Source: Candidatus Acidiferrum typicum (GTDB lineage: Bacteria; Acidobacteriota; Terriglobia; Acidiferrales; UBA7541). From it: 64,000 nucleotides of DNA. Positions 50,862 to 59,370 of the stretch are shown here, one piece after another. The translations under genes were made by a program, and so were the position numbers. Positions within the stretch are counted from its first letter, which is position 1. Every line of letters begins with the position of its first letter. The stretch is from the NCBI GenBank assembly GCA_025463055.1, contig JAOAPV010000063.1:1-64000 (forward strand). The letters are read 5' to 3'. A model generated the notes under the pieces. That model saw nothing but the letters and a program-made list of their open reading frames with translations, made no database searches and had not been told where the DNA came from.

Positions 50862-52094
50862 TTGCGTATCGCCGTGATATCTCCATTCCTGGATCGAAGA
50901 CATGGCACCGAGCGTGTCATCCTTGAGCAAGTCGAAAGATTTGCCGAGCGGCCGGATACCGAGATTCACATCTATGCGCAGCAGCTTGCGGATCTGGCCG
51001 GCGTTTCACGCTTTCCATCGGCGAATGACAAACAGTCTGGGCGCATCTTCTGGCATAAGGTGCCCTCGCTGCCCGGCCCCCACTTGTTTGCCTATGTTTG
51101 GTGGTTTTTCGCAAACCATTTTTGTCGATGGCGCGACGCTCGCTTTCGCAAACTAAAGTATGACCTGCTCTACTCTCCCGGCATCAATGCTTTGGATGCG
51201 GACGTCATCGCCGTTCACATCGTTTTTCACGAATTTTATCGGCGCATCCGATCGGATTTAAGACTCAACCCTTCCTCAATCGCCAGTTGGCCACGCCTCA
51301 TGCATCGGCGCCTTTACTACTGGCTGATCATGATGCTCGAACGGCGGGTTTATCCCCGCCGCAAAACGCGTCTTGTTGCCGTCTCGCAATTAGTCTCCCG
51401 CCATTTGCAGGACTTCTTCGAGCGCTCCGATGCGTGTGTTGTGCCGAACGCGGTGGACACACACCGCTTTACTTCACAAATTCGCGCGCAGCGCCGCGAA
51501 CCGGCGCGTGCCGCACTGCATTTGTCATCGGACATCTTCGTATTACTGATCATCGGCAATGATTGGGCGAAGAAGGGCCTCGGAACTCTTCTTAATTCGC
51601 TCGCTGCGTGCCACGATCTGCCCATGACGCTTCTCGTAGTTGGAAGCGACGACCGCAATATCTTTCTGTCGTTAATCGATCGACTCGGCCTGCGGGATCG
51701 CGTCCAGTTTCATTCTTCGACCGACGATGTGGAGCACTTCTACGCAGCTGCCGATCTTTACGCTGGGCCGTCGCTCGAGGATTCCTTCGCGCTGCCCCCT
51801 TTGGAGGCCATGGCGTGCGGTCTTCCCGTCATCACCAGCGTCAACAACGGCGGCTCACAAATAATCACCGAAGGTGTGGACGGTTTCGTGCTCTCCGATC
51901 CTCGCGATGCTGTCGCGCTGAGTACCCTGCTACGGCGTCTTTACCAAAATCCTGAATTTTGCGCGCGCGTTGGCGCAAACGCAGCGCAGACTGCGCAAGG
52001 CCACACGTGGGATCGCAATGCGCGTGACACTTGGGACGTTCTGACGTCGACCCTGCGCAAGAAGGGCCGGAGTGCGGACACAGATAATGTGTAA
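50862..52094 (+). CDS. Glycosyltransferase family 4 (polysaccharide cluster, 3)
   Basis: A 410-residue GT4 enzyme: MRIAVISPFLDRRHGTERVILEQVERFAER is the acceptor-domain start; the donor domain shows FVLLIIGNDWAKKGLGTLLNSLAA, RVQFHSSTDDVEHFYAAADLYAGPSLEDSFALPPLEAMACGLPVITSVNNGG with the E-X7-E pattern. TTG at 50862, two bases after the polymerase stop, is chosen as start because the family N-terminus begins exactly there; the longer frame from 50646 runs through the polymerase gene. It would act in assembly of the same surface polysaccharide. Confidence 0.85.
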   Translation: MRIAVISPFLDRRHGTERVILEQVERFAERPDTEIHIYAQQLADLAGVSRFPSANDKQSGRIFWHKVPSLPGPHLFAYVWWFFANHFCRWRDARFRKLKYDLLYSPGINALDADVIAVHIVFHEFYRRIRSDLRLNPSSIASWPRLMHRRLYYWLIMMLERRVYPRRKTRLVAVSQLVSRHLQDFFERSDACVVPNAVDTHRFTSQIRAQRREPARAALHLSSDIFVLLIIGNDWAKKGLGTLLNSLAACHDLPMTLLVVGSDDRNIFLSLIDRLGLRDRVQFHSSTDDVEHFYAAADLYAGPSLEDSFALPPLEAMACGLPVITSVNNGGSQIITEGVDGFVLSDPRDAVALSTLLRRLYQNPEFCARVGANAAQTAQGHTWDRNARDTWDVLTSTLRKKGRSADTDNV

Positions 52095-52152
52095 TTCCAA
52101 GGAGTGCTTGCGTCAGGTTATTCTGGTCGAACTTCCTAAGCTTGTATTGCTG

Positions 52153-52611
52153 CTAGGTGTTCGCAGCTTTGGACTCTGCGGGCTTTTCGTGGTCGGCGAT
52201 CTCGTTTTTATCGGCAGGCTTGCTAGCGTTTTGGTTTTCACTTGCGGATTTTTGGTGGACGGGCTGTTGCTCCAGCGCTTTCGCGAGCTCGGCCTTGTCG
52301 GTATCTCCGACTTTATCCTTTTGTTTGCCTTTTTCTTGGCTTGTTTCCTGCGCCTTTTCTTTATCCTTATTCCCGTCCGTCGTTTCTTTGTGGAGGGGTG
52401 TCAGCAAGTACTCCATCCTCTTGCGAGCAGCGAGCCATTTTATGTTGCTGGCCCTGCCGGCTTGTTCTAGGTACGGAGCCAGCTTTTCGCCTGTAGCGAT
52501 TCCCTGATCCTTCAGAAATTGCAAAACAGCCATGCTATGAGTCTCTTGCGCCTCTAGGAGCGCAAAGAGTTCTCCGAGTATTTCTTTTAATGGTTCCGTT
52601 TGCACTTCCAT
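52153..52611 (-). CDS. Conserved hypothetical with charged disordered tail
   Basis: A 152-residue protein. Residues 1-75 (MEVQTEPLKEILGELFALLEAQETHSMAVLQFLKDQGIATGEKLAPYLEQAG, SNIKWLAARKRMEYLLTP) form amphipathic helices that could make a coiled-coil hairpin; residues 76-152 are low complexity, rich in Lys, Glu, Gln, Asp and Ala. No family is recognised. ATG 52611 is preferred over the upstream in-frame start at 52689 since the segment between overlaps a palindromic intergenic motif. It follows the deoxynucleoside kinase on the same strand. Confidence 0.5.
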   Translation of the reverse strand: MEVQTEPLKEILGELFALLEAQETHSMAVLQFLKDQGIATGEKLAPYLEQAGRASNIKWLAARKRMEYLLTPLHKETTDGNKDKEKAQETSQEKGKQKDKVGDTDKAELAKALEQQPVHQKSASENQNASKPADKNEIADHEKPAESKAANT

Positions 52612-52646
52612 TTTCAGCCCGTGGTTTAGATGCGCAGGAGGGTAGA

Positions 52647-52667
52647 ACGGGCTGACGTCAAGCCCGT
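52647..52667. repeat. Short palindrome, ACGGGCT-GACGTCA-AGCCCGT
   Basis: Seven-base inverted repeat (52647-52653 with 52661-52667) around a GACGTC-containing loop. This form (ACGGGCTT...AAGCCCGT) is a frequent dispersed palindrome in some soil bacteria. It lies between the deoxynucleoside kinase and the hypothetical gene. Confidence 0.4.
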
Positions 52668-52740
52668 CTCTTAACGGACGAAAGCTCAATGAGGTTCGCT
52701 TTTATGGTGCTGAGGCGCCCGATCCAAGGGACTTGGGTCT

Positions 52741-53433
52741 CTATTCAGAAGGGCCAAGCGGGAGGAAGTATTGAGTTCCTTTCACAGGGTCTTGCAAGCG
52801 CCGTAGTAGTTGCTGTAAATCGGCGCTGCGCTCTACGAAGTCGATTTCCGAGGTGTTGATAACGAGCAGGTCGGAGGCGGCGTAGCGGAAGAAGAAATGT
52901 TCGTAGGCGCGGGCGACTTCTTCGATGTATTCGAGGGCGATTTGCGTCTCTTCGCGCGAGGCTTTTTTTGCGATGCGCGCGCGCAGCACTTCCGGCTTAG
53001 CTTGCAGATAAATGACTAGATCGGGCGCGGGGAGCTCCGCGGCCAACGCTTCATAGTAGCGCTCGTACAACTTGAGCTCTTCGTCGTCGAGATTGAGATT
53101 AGCGAAGATGCGGTCCTTTTCCATCAGGAAGTCGGAGATGACCGGACCGGGGGCTTCGATGGCCAAAGCCTCACGAAGCCGCCTTTGGCGATCCATCAAA
53201 AAATACATCTGTGCCCGCAAGGCGGAGCCAGGTTTTTCCTTGTAAAAGTCGGCGAGGAAGGGATTGTCTTCGCAGTCGTAGACCCTCCGGGCGTGCAGGC
53301 GCTCGGCCAGGATCTTGGCTAGCGTGCTCTTTCCAACGCGCAGTGGGCCTTCAATCACTATGAATTGGGGGGCTTGCGGTCCCCTCGTGGGGACGGGTGC
53401 GCGCTTTGCCGAGGACGATTCGTTGGGCGACAT
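52741..53433 (-). CDS. Deoxynucleoside kinase
   Basis: A 230-residue kinase of the deoxyadenosine/deoxyguanosine kinase family: P-loop GPLRVGKST (about 29-37), YDCEDNPFLADFYKEK, AQMYFLMDRQRRLREA, and PDLVIYLQAKPEVLRARIAKKAS with the LID-type arginines. It phosphorylates deoxynucleosides for salvage in the cytoplasm. The first 20 residues are a Pro/Ser/Ala-rich extension of unknown role; the P-loop has Leu-Arg-Val in place of the usual small residues. No nucleotide-metabolism gene is adjacent. Confidence 0.88.
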   Translation of the reverse strand: MSPNESSSAKRAPVPTRGPQAPQFIVIEGPLRVGKSTLAKILAERLHARRVYDCEDNPFLADFYKEKPGSALRAQMYFLMDRQRRLREALAIEAPGPVISDFLMEKDRIFANLNLDDEELKLYERYYEALAAELPAPDLVIYLQAKPEVLRARIAKKASREETQIALEYIEEVARAYEHFFFRYAASDLLVINTSEIDFVERSADLQQLLRRLQDPVKGTQYFLPLGPSE

Positions 53434-53746
53434 TCGTTCGTTAGGTGCGACCGATGCGGGGGATTATAGCAAAAGGGCGGCGTCAGGGCGGCGTGGCGTT
53501 TCGTGAGCCCAAACGCCGCAGGACCTTGAAGACAAGCGCAGGGATAAGGATAAGAAGGTGCCCGGAAGCGGAAAACCTTTCTCCCGAGCTACTAGTACGG
53601 GAGTTTGAAAAATGGCAAACGGAGGGGCCAGAGCGACGTACTAAACCGAATGTGACCAATGGGCCAGTGCCAACTGTACCTTGGGGCAGTATATTCACTC
53701 AGTTGCGAATGGGGACCGAGTTGCTCTCGCAACACTGAGGTGAACC
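53434..53746. other. Intergenic region between divergent genes
   Basis: 313 bases, no gene recognised. It should hold promoters for the kinase (left) and the secreted protein (right; GAGGTG precedes ATG 53747). Short frames there have no family resemblance. Confidence 0.4.
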
Positions 53747-54346
53747 ATGCTGTTGGCAACCATCGTTTTGCTAGGCGCAATTCCGCAGAGCGGCGACCTG
53801 GCAAGGTCGATAGCAAACGTCGCTACCGAGGTCAGCGCTGAGAACCGTAATGACGCGGCCAGCTCGCGAAGTTTGCCGTCCATGCCTATGCCGAAGGTGA
53901 AAACCGACGCGGAGCCCGACGGAGTAAATTCAAGCCTTGCCGCCAACCTGGCGGGCGCTGCGGCGGTGCAGACCCCTCGTGTGACGCTATCCATGCAGCC
54001 GGTGAAGCAGGCGTATACGCGTCCGCGCGAGATCCGCGGTCAGCGCATCGCGTGGTACACGCTGGCGGTGACGGGCCATGGCGCCGCGGCATTCGATGCG
54101 TATTCGACGCGGCGAGCGCTCTCTGGAGGATACGGCACCGAGGGCAATCCGTTCCTTCGGCCGTTCGCGAATTCCAATGCGCTGTATGCGGTTACGCAGA
54201 TCAGCCCGGCAGTAATGGATTTCTTGGGCAAGCGCATGATGGTCAGCGAGAATCGCTGGGTGCGTCGCATGTGGTGGCTGCCGCAGGCGGCGGGGTCGGG
54301 ATTTTCGATCGGCGCCGGCGTGCACAATATGGGAGTAGTGAAGTAG
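53747..54346 (+). CDS. Hypothetical protein with central disordered region and hydrophobic C-terminal half
   Basis: 199 residues. It starts with a short hydrophobic stretch (MLLATIVLLGAIPQSG) that may be a weak signal, followed by an Asn/Ser/Asp-rich low-complexity region to about residue 100. The C-terminal half (IAWYTLAVTGHGAAAFDAYSTRRALSGGYGTEGNPFLRPFANSNALYAVTQISPAVMDFLG) resembles a recurring acidobacterial hypothetical with the motif GxxEGNPFLRPFA, moderately hydrophobic, possibly two membrane helices. Function is unknown. ATG 53747 has GAGGTGAACC as ribosome site. Confidence 0.55.
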   Translation: MLLATIVLLGAIPQSGDLARSIANVATEVSAENRNDAASSRSLPSMPMPKVKTDAEPDGVNSSLAANLAGAAAVQTPRVTLSMQPVKQAYTRPREIRGQRIAWYTLAVTGHGAAAFDAYSTRRALSGGYGTEGNPFLRPFANSNALYAVTQISPAVMDFLGKRMMVSENRWVRRMWWLPQAAGSGFSIGAGVHNMGVVK

Positions 54347-54570
54347 CCACCAGGCGCGCAGGGCCCGAAGCGGATTTCTGTCTATTTCTTCGGTATCCAA
54401 AAACTTCCCCTGTTTTCCCAGGCCCCAAGGGCGGGTACCCAGACTCGCCCCCAGCCCTCCAGAATCGACAACTTCTAGCCTCTTTTCCTTACTACTTGCG
54501 ACCGAACACAGGTTCGGAGACGCCGAGTCGGTTCGGTCCATCCGCGTCAGCAAGCGCCGGGGTTAGCAGT

Positions 54571-56625
54571 CTAGTTCTTCGCGCTGGCCGGTACCGTAGC
54601 CTTCAGCACAGCGGTATTTCGCTCGTCGTTAGCAATGATGCGGTATAGCTTCTTCAAATCGTCCATCTTCGCCAGCGGCACGCTGGGTTCTTTCACCTCA
54701 AATGTCCGCGCGTAGCGCAATACATTGCCGTTAACCTCCGCTTTGCTGTGATAGCTGGCAAAGCCGAACTCTGCGCTCACCGGCTGTGGCAGATCATCCA
54801 CCTCGTATCCCGGCGGCATAGTTATCTCGAACACGTCCATGTCACGCGAAGGCCCGTCGAAAACCACGGGAAATTGCCGCGGCTCTTTGGTCTCCAGGAG
54901 ATCGCTTGACTTCAGGCCCACTACTCGCGGGCGCACCAGAAGCAGGTTTCCCGCCGGCTTGGCGTAGTTGTCCGCCACCAGGGAATAGTCAAAAAGAAAC
55001 GGCAGTTCCGTCTGGTCGAGGTTCCCGATTGAGGCTTTGGTTACGCGGTAACTCGCCAGGGATTGTGCCAGCAACGACTCGATTGGCTTGATTTTGTCCG
55101 TGTCTTTTGTGACCGATTTGAGGGCATAGCGTTGCGAGGACGCGCGGTCCCCCATTCGCACTTCCTTGATTTCCCCTGCCAACGTGCCGCTTGGAGTCAA
55201 CGTCAATTTCGCTGTCCTTAAGATCCCATTCAGCGATGGTGCGAGTTTCGGCAGTTCCACCAGTTCGCCTCCGTCCGGCGTCACCAGCAATCCGTAATTC
55301 GCTTGCAGTGGCCCAGACAGCCGGCCGAACGGCGTCCATTCATCGGTTGGATCAAAAAATAGCAGAGTCCCCAATTTCGAGTGCTCCATCAACGCCACCA
55401 GCGATGTGTCCTTGAGCCCCACAGGAAGCTGGATCGCCAATATTGCGTGATCGAATCCGCCCATGTGCGCGGGCATCTCCGGGGTCACCGCCCCCCGCTC
55501 TGAATTAATCACTACGTAGAAAGACTCAATTCCAATTTCTTTGAGCATCGAAGCCATCAGCGTCACTTTGTCTTTGCAATCGCCGTATCGATGCGTGAAT
55601 ACATCCACTGCCGGATGCGGTTGGTATCCTCCAATTCCCAGCTCTATTGCCACGTAGCGGACATCCCGCTGCACAAAGCGCGCTAGTGCCTGCATTTTGG
55701 CCAATGGCGTTGCAGCCGGCGTCGTTAGCGCCGTCACCTTCAGTCGAATCTCTGGCGAGGCCTCCCGCCGACCGCGCGTCAGGGCCGTATACCAACGCCC
55801 CATCTCGCGCCAGCTTACAAACGTGGTGCCCAGGGATCCGCCTGCCGGCATAAACGACACGATCATCTGCCCGGCGACTCCACGGTGCGGCGGCATCTCC
55901 AGTTCGTTCTTGATCGCCGGCGCTCCGTTGACCACCCACTGCCATTGATTGTTTCCCGCGCGCGCCGGTGCCACTTCGCTGTGGTTTAGCCAGGACGCTT
56001 TGTATTCCCAGCCCGCGGGCAGTTGCAACGTGTAACGCGATTCCCGGGCAGGATGCGAGCCCTGGAAGTACCAGATGTCTTGCAGGACAAACGGGTGATC
56101 CTCCTGCTCGTATTCGTACCCGATGAGATTTCCCGGATCGGCTGCGGGAATGTGCAAAACCTTTACTCGCACGTCCGTAATCAATTCGCTGCCCTGCACT
56201 GCAGGCATAGCCACTTCCGCGCCGTCCTTTTCTTTCACCTCATAATCTTTTCCCTGTGCTGGGATGCACCAGGCATGCAGGTTCGTAATTCGTGTGGCCA
56301 TATCAAAAGGGATGGCCACGGTTCCCAAATCACGCCCGCCCGGCCGAATAATCTTGTACGCCTCGCGAACCAGGGTCTTGATTTTGTCCGCCGATTGGAC
56401 TGTGACAATTCTTTCCGAGTACATTTCCACCGCGTCGGTCTTTTCATCGTGGGACGGAACGGATGCGTTCACCAGCGCGTGCATCCACGCCGGCGCGTCC
56501 GCTGCCGCCGAGCGCCCCGGCCACGCTAACGCCAATACGCACAGCACCGTAATCCACGCTGATGCCGTAGTCACCTCAGTTAGCCGCGCGTGCCGCCATC
56601 GGTTGCACAATGATCTGTTCTTCAT
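54571..56625 (-). CDS. DUF3857 and transglutaminase domain protein, catalytic residues present
   Basis: The 684-residue secreted protein has a signal peptide (ending RSAAA, about residue 41), a DUF3857 beta domain (about 60-270), a transglutaminase-like core with Cys in HRYGDCKDKVTLMASML, His in GGFDHAILAIQ and Asp in LLFFDPTDEWTPFG, and a C-terminal beta domain (DUF2569/3858-like). The triad is intact, so it may cleave or cross-link peptides in the periplasm. ATG 56625 has GAGG 7 bases upstream but overlaps the paralogous gene by 50 bases; GTG 56574 is an alternative start. Substrate unknown. Confidence 0.85.
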   Translation of the reverse strand: MKNRSLCNRWRHARLTEVTTASAWITVLCVLALAWPGRSAAADAPAWMHALVNASVPSHDEKTDAVEMYSERIVTVQSADKIKTLVREAYKIIRPGGRDLGTVAIPFDMATRITNLHAWCIPAQGKDYEVKEKDGAEVAMPAVQGSELITDVRVKVLHIPAADPGNLIGYEYEQEDHPFVLQDIWYFQGSHPARESRYTLQLPAGWEYKASWLNHSEVAPARAGNNQWQWVVNGAPAIKNELEMPPHRGVAGQMIVSFMPAGGSLGTTFVSWREMGRWYTALTRGRREASPEIRLKVTALTTPAATPLAKMQALARFVQRDVRYVAIELGIGGYQPHPAVDVFTHRYGDCKDKVTLMASMLKEIGIESFYVVINSERGAVTPEMPAHMGGFDHAILAIQLPVGLKDTSLVALMEHSKLGTLLFFDPTDEWTPFGRLSGPLQANYGLLVTPDGGELVELPKLAPSLNGILRTAKLTLTPSGTLAGEIKEVRMGDRASSQRYALKSVTKDTDKIKPIESLLAQSLASYRVTKASIGNLDQTELPFLFDYSLVADNYAKPAGNLLLVRPRVVGLKSSDLLETKEPRQFPVVFDGPSRDMDVFEITMPPGYEVDDLPQPVSAEFGFASYHSKAEVNGNVLRYARTFEVKEPSVPLAKMDDLKKLYRIIANDERNTAVLKATVPASAKN

Positions 56626-58618
56626 CGCCGGTCCTCACGTTTTGGAAAAAAGCTCGAAGGGCTGGATAAAACTTGGTATCCACCATCAGCAATTGGCTCC
56701 GCAATATGCGCGTCAAATGCAGTGTTCCCTTATCGTCTTGCACTTTGCGAACGTACAAAGCGGCCTTCGCGTCTTGGTTCAAGTCTTTCGGCACACTGCT
56801 CACCTGCCAACCCAGGGGAAGTTGTATCGTCACTTCGTCGTCTTTCTCAAACGGGAACTCAAAATAGAGCGGGTGCACGCGATTGGTGTGCTCAAAGAGT
56901 TGCTTTTCCGTCGCGCTGAACAGTCCGACCGGCAACAGCGCTCGGTGTCCGGCAGCCGAAGCCCAACCGGGCACCTTCAAGTCATACACCGCCACCAAAG
57001 TCGGTGACGCCACGTTCCATTCCGGTTTGTTGGTCAACTCCACATCGATTCCCACCGGGATGTATTCCCTTACTTGGTCCTCCAGGAATTTCTTTCGCGC
57101 GGTCTCATCCTCGTCTCGCCAATCATTGCGCCGCGACAGAGCCTCCAACCCCGAAAAAGTAATCGTCAGCTTTCCGCTCAGCGAACCGTCTTCCTCATTC
57201 AGCTTCAGATCCGCTTTCCGTTCGATCTTCGAGTCCGAACTCTGCGGCAAGGAAGTGTCCACCCAGGCTCCCCCGTCCTTGTCGAGTCGCAATCCTTTGA
57301 CAAACGTCTCCTCCCATGGCATCAGCCCAAGCGGCGCGAACTTTGATCCAGGGTCGCAATAAAAGTCCTTGCCATTGAGTTTCACCACCACCACGTCGCC
57401 GGTCAGTTGCGAAGCATTCATCATCGCCGGCTTGAAGAAGTATTGTCGCCGCGACGATATGTAAACGGAATTCGCCTCGAATCCCGTTGCGCGCGCCAAG
57501 CCTACAAAGAACCAGTTGATCTGCCGCGCGTTGCCGCGACCCTGTTTCAGCAAGTCCTCGACATTGTTGATTTCTTTTTCTTTTTCGCGCTTTTGCTCCT
57601 GCTCGGTCTTTTCCATCTCAAACGACGTGTTGCGCACTTGCTGCGCGCGTGCGTAAAGCTTCCGCAGCTTCTCTTCCGGCGCGTCGTTCGGGGAAACGGC
57701 TTGCGCCACAACCTGTTCCAACGCTTTGCGCTTGCTGATAAAACTCTCCACTCTGCCGTTTAGCTTCTTTCCTTCGTTTTTCCAGAATTTGTCCGGCTCC
57801 CGCTCAACATCGTGCTCGCTGTACGTAAAATCCACCCGCATCTTCAGTTCGTTTTCCGGCGGCATGTAATCTTCAATCTGGAATGCTGGAACGTTCTGCG
57901 TTTCCATGCGGATAACGCCGTGTTCGTCTTTTGGCGGCGGAGTGCCGGCCGGAAGCCCCGCGGGCCAGCTCCAACGCAGCATGAACTCGGGATAAGCCTT
58001 CAGCGAAAACTTGGCGTGCTTGGTGAACAGCTCATCGCTCAGAATCCAATGAGAATCAAATATGAGACCTTCTTGCAGGTCGTATGTGTAGTGGTATTCG
58101 ATGATGCTGCCAACCTGCACATCCGGCAGCGTGAATGTCTTCGCCAGATATTTCAGCCCTTTGGCTTTCACGATCGTCTTGTCAAAGGCTTTGCCCTCGA
58201 AGTTGGCAATCGTTCCGTCCGGCCGAATCGTCCGCGCCTTTAGCCCGTGGATCGTCCCTTGCTCCCGGAAAAATGGAATTTCCACGTCGCCATATTTCCG
58301 CCCGTCTTCGGTCAGAATCTTGATTCGCACGTAGTTATATTGATTTCCTGTGCGGGCGCTGTCGTCGCGGTCCACCTGCCGGTACAGGATCACCGCCGGC
58401 GCGCCTGGTGCCTCCGGCACGCTTGTCATCTTTAATTCATCCGGCGAGATCGGCTGCCATTCGTCGGCACTGGCCGTTCGCATCTGATAGACGCATGCAA
58501 GGAGAACAACGCTGATTGCGAACACAAGAAGAACGCGTCGACGCACAAAAGGCCTCCGGCACCAAACGTGCCCATTTGAAGTCCGGTTTTTGTGGGTGAG
58601 GTAACCAGCCCGGACCAT
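56576..58618 (-). CDS. DUF3857/transglutaminase-like protein, catalytic residues lost
   Basis: A 680-residue paralogue of the gene that follows it on the same strand. Signal anchor near residues 28-48, DUF3857 domain (YNYVRIKILTEDGRKYGDVEIPFFREQGTIHGLKARTIRPDGTI), then the transglutaminase-like fold. The nucleophile segment reads GRGNARQINWFFVGLARATGF with no Cys, and the His segment reads GDVVVVKLNGKDFYCDPG with no His; only the Asp is kept. It is therefore predicted to be non-enzymatic. A charged coiled stretch (EMEKTEQEQKREKEKEINN) precedes the domain. It probably binds the same kind of substrate as its active neighbour, which it overlaps by 50 bases. Confidence 0.8.
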   Translation of the reverse strand: MVRAGYLTHKNRTSNGHVWCRRPFVRRRVLLVFAISVVLLACVYQMRTASADEWQPISPDELKMTSVPEAPGAPAVILYRQVDRDDSARTGNQYNYVRIKILTEDGRKYGDVEIPFFREQGTIHGLKARTIRPDGTIANFEGKAFDKTIVKAKGLKYLAKTFTLPDVQVGSIIEYHYTYDLQEGLIFDSHWILSDELFTKHAKFSLKAYPEFMLRWSWPAGLPAGTPPPKDEHGVIRMETQNVPAFQIEDYMPPENELKMRVDFTYSEHDVEREPDKFWKNEGKKLNGRVESFISKRKALEQVVAQAVSPNDAPEEKLRKLYARAQQVRNTSFEMEKTEQEQKREKEKEINNVEDLLKQGRGNARQINWFFVGLARATGFEANSVYISSRRQYFFKPAMMNASQLTGDVVVVKLNGKDFYCDPGSKFAPLGLMPWEETFVKGLRLDKDGGAWVDTSLPQSSDSKIERKADLKLNEEDGSLSGKLTITFSGLEALSRRNDWRDEDETARKKFLEDQVREYIPVGIDVELTNKPEWNVASPTLVAVYDLKVPGWASAAGHRALLPVGLFSATEKQLFEHTNRVHPLYFEFPFEKDDEVTIQLPLGWQVSSVPKDLNQDAKAALYVRKVQDDKGTLHLTRILRSQLLMVDTKFYPALRAFFQNVRTGDEEQIIVQPMAARAAN

Positions 58619-59370
58619 AGTAATCTCTGGTTTTTTGGCAACCCTGTTGACAACACAGGAACGTATCGCCGCAAGGTACAGGTCGGCGCCCTCTATGTCA
58701 AGAGACCCCTCGTCCCGTCGTTCCCGGCCTGGCCCACTACGGATGCTGCCCGTCGCCTTTTGAACGGTATACCCATGAATAATCTAGTGAGTCTATTTAC
58801 TTCCGTGCTATCACAAACTGTAAAATCGCTTCCCAGCGGCTCCCCGTCTCTCACCGTTCACACCTCTGTGCGCCTCGTGGCCTTTGCAGTGAATCTCCCC
58901 GCCCCTTTAGAATCAAAAGCTTACAAATCCCTTTTCCTGTAACTCCATTGTTTTCACATCCGTACAAAACCCCGCGGGTGTTCCCCTCGGCGCGCTCTGT
59001 GCTGCGCCGTTTCGTTGAACTCCTTTGTTCCTAAGAGCTTGCCGCCTCTTGGTTTCTCTTTGCTCTCTTTTTCATTCTCCTGTCCTTTGTTTTCAATTGT
59101 TTGCAGCCTCTTTCCCCAAAACATGGGGGTGGGGTACCCCACGCCAAAACAGGCGGCAGCCATTTCTCGCTGTCTCCGACGGTCTCTCATCGATGGAGGA
59201 ATCCCAGTCCCGGGCGGATCGATGATTTCTGAGCCGCCTCCTCTATATCAGGTATATCAGGCGCCGGTAGCCGTCCCGCTCCTCCAACTCCGAACCTCTA
59301 TCTCCCCCAGTCCAAAATGGTCCATAATCCCCGCGCCGGATTCGCCCACTCGGCCGCGAGGGAGGTTTGT
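58619..59370. other. Long intergenic region (752 bases)
   Basis: No credible gene on either strand. It includes a third copy of the intergenic repeat (58902-58927), a C/T-rich stretch (59000-59110) and a GGGGTGGGGTACCCC palindrome-like segment near 59125-59142. It should contain promoters for the divergent DUF3857 pair and the OPT transporter (ribosome site GGGAGG just before 59371). Confidence 0.45.
58902..58927 (-). repeat. Intergenic repeat, copy 3 (partial)
   Basis: On the minus strand 58927-58902 reads TGTAAGCTTTTGATTCTAAAGGGGC, matching the GTGTTGATTCTAAAGG core of the copy at 5806-5823. The C-tract arm is less regular here. Confidence 0.4.
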
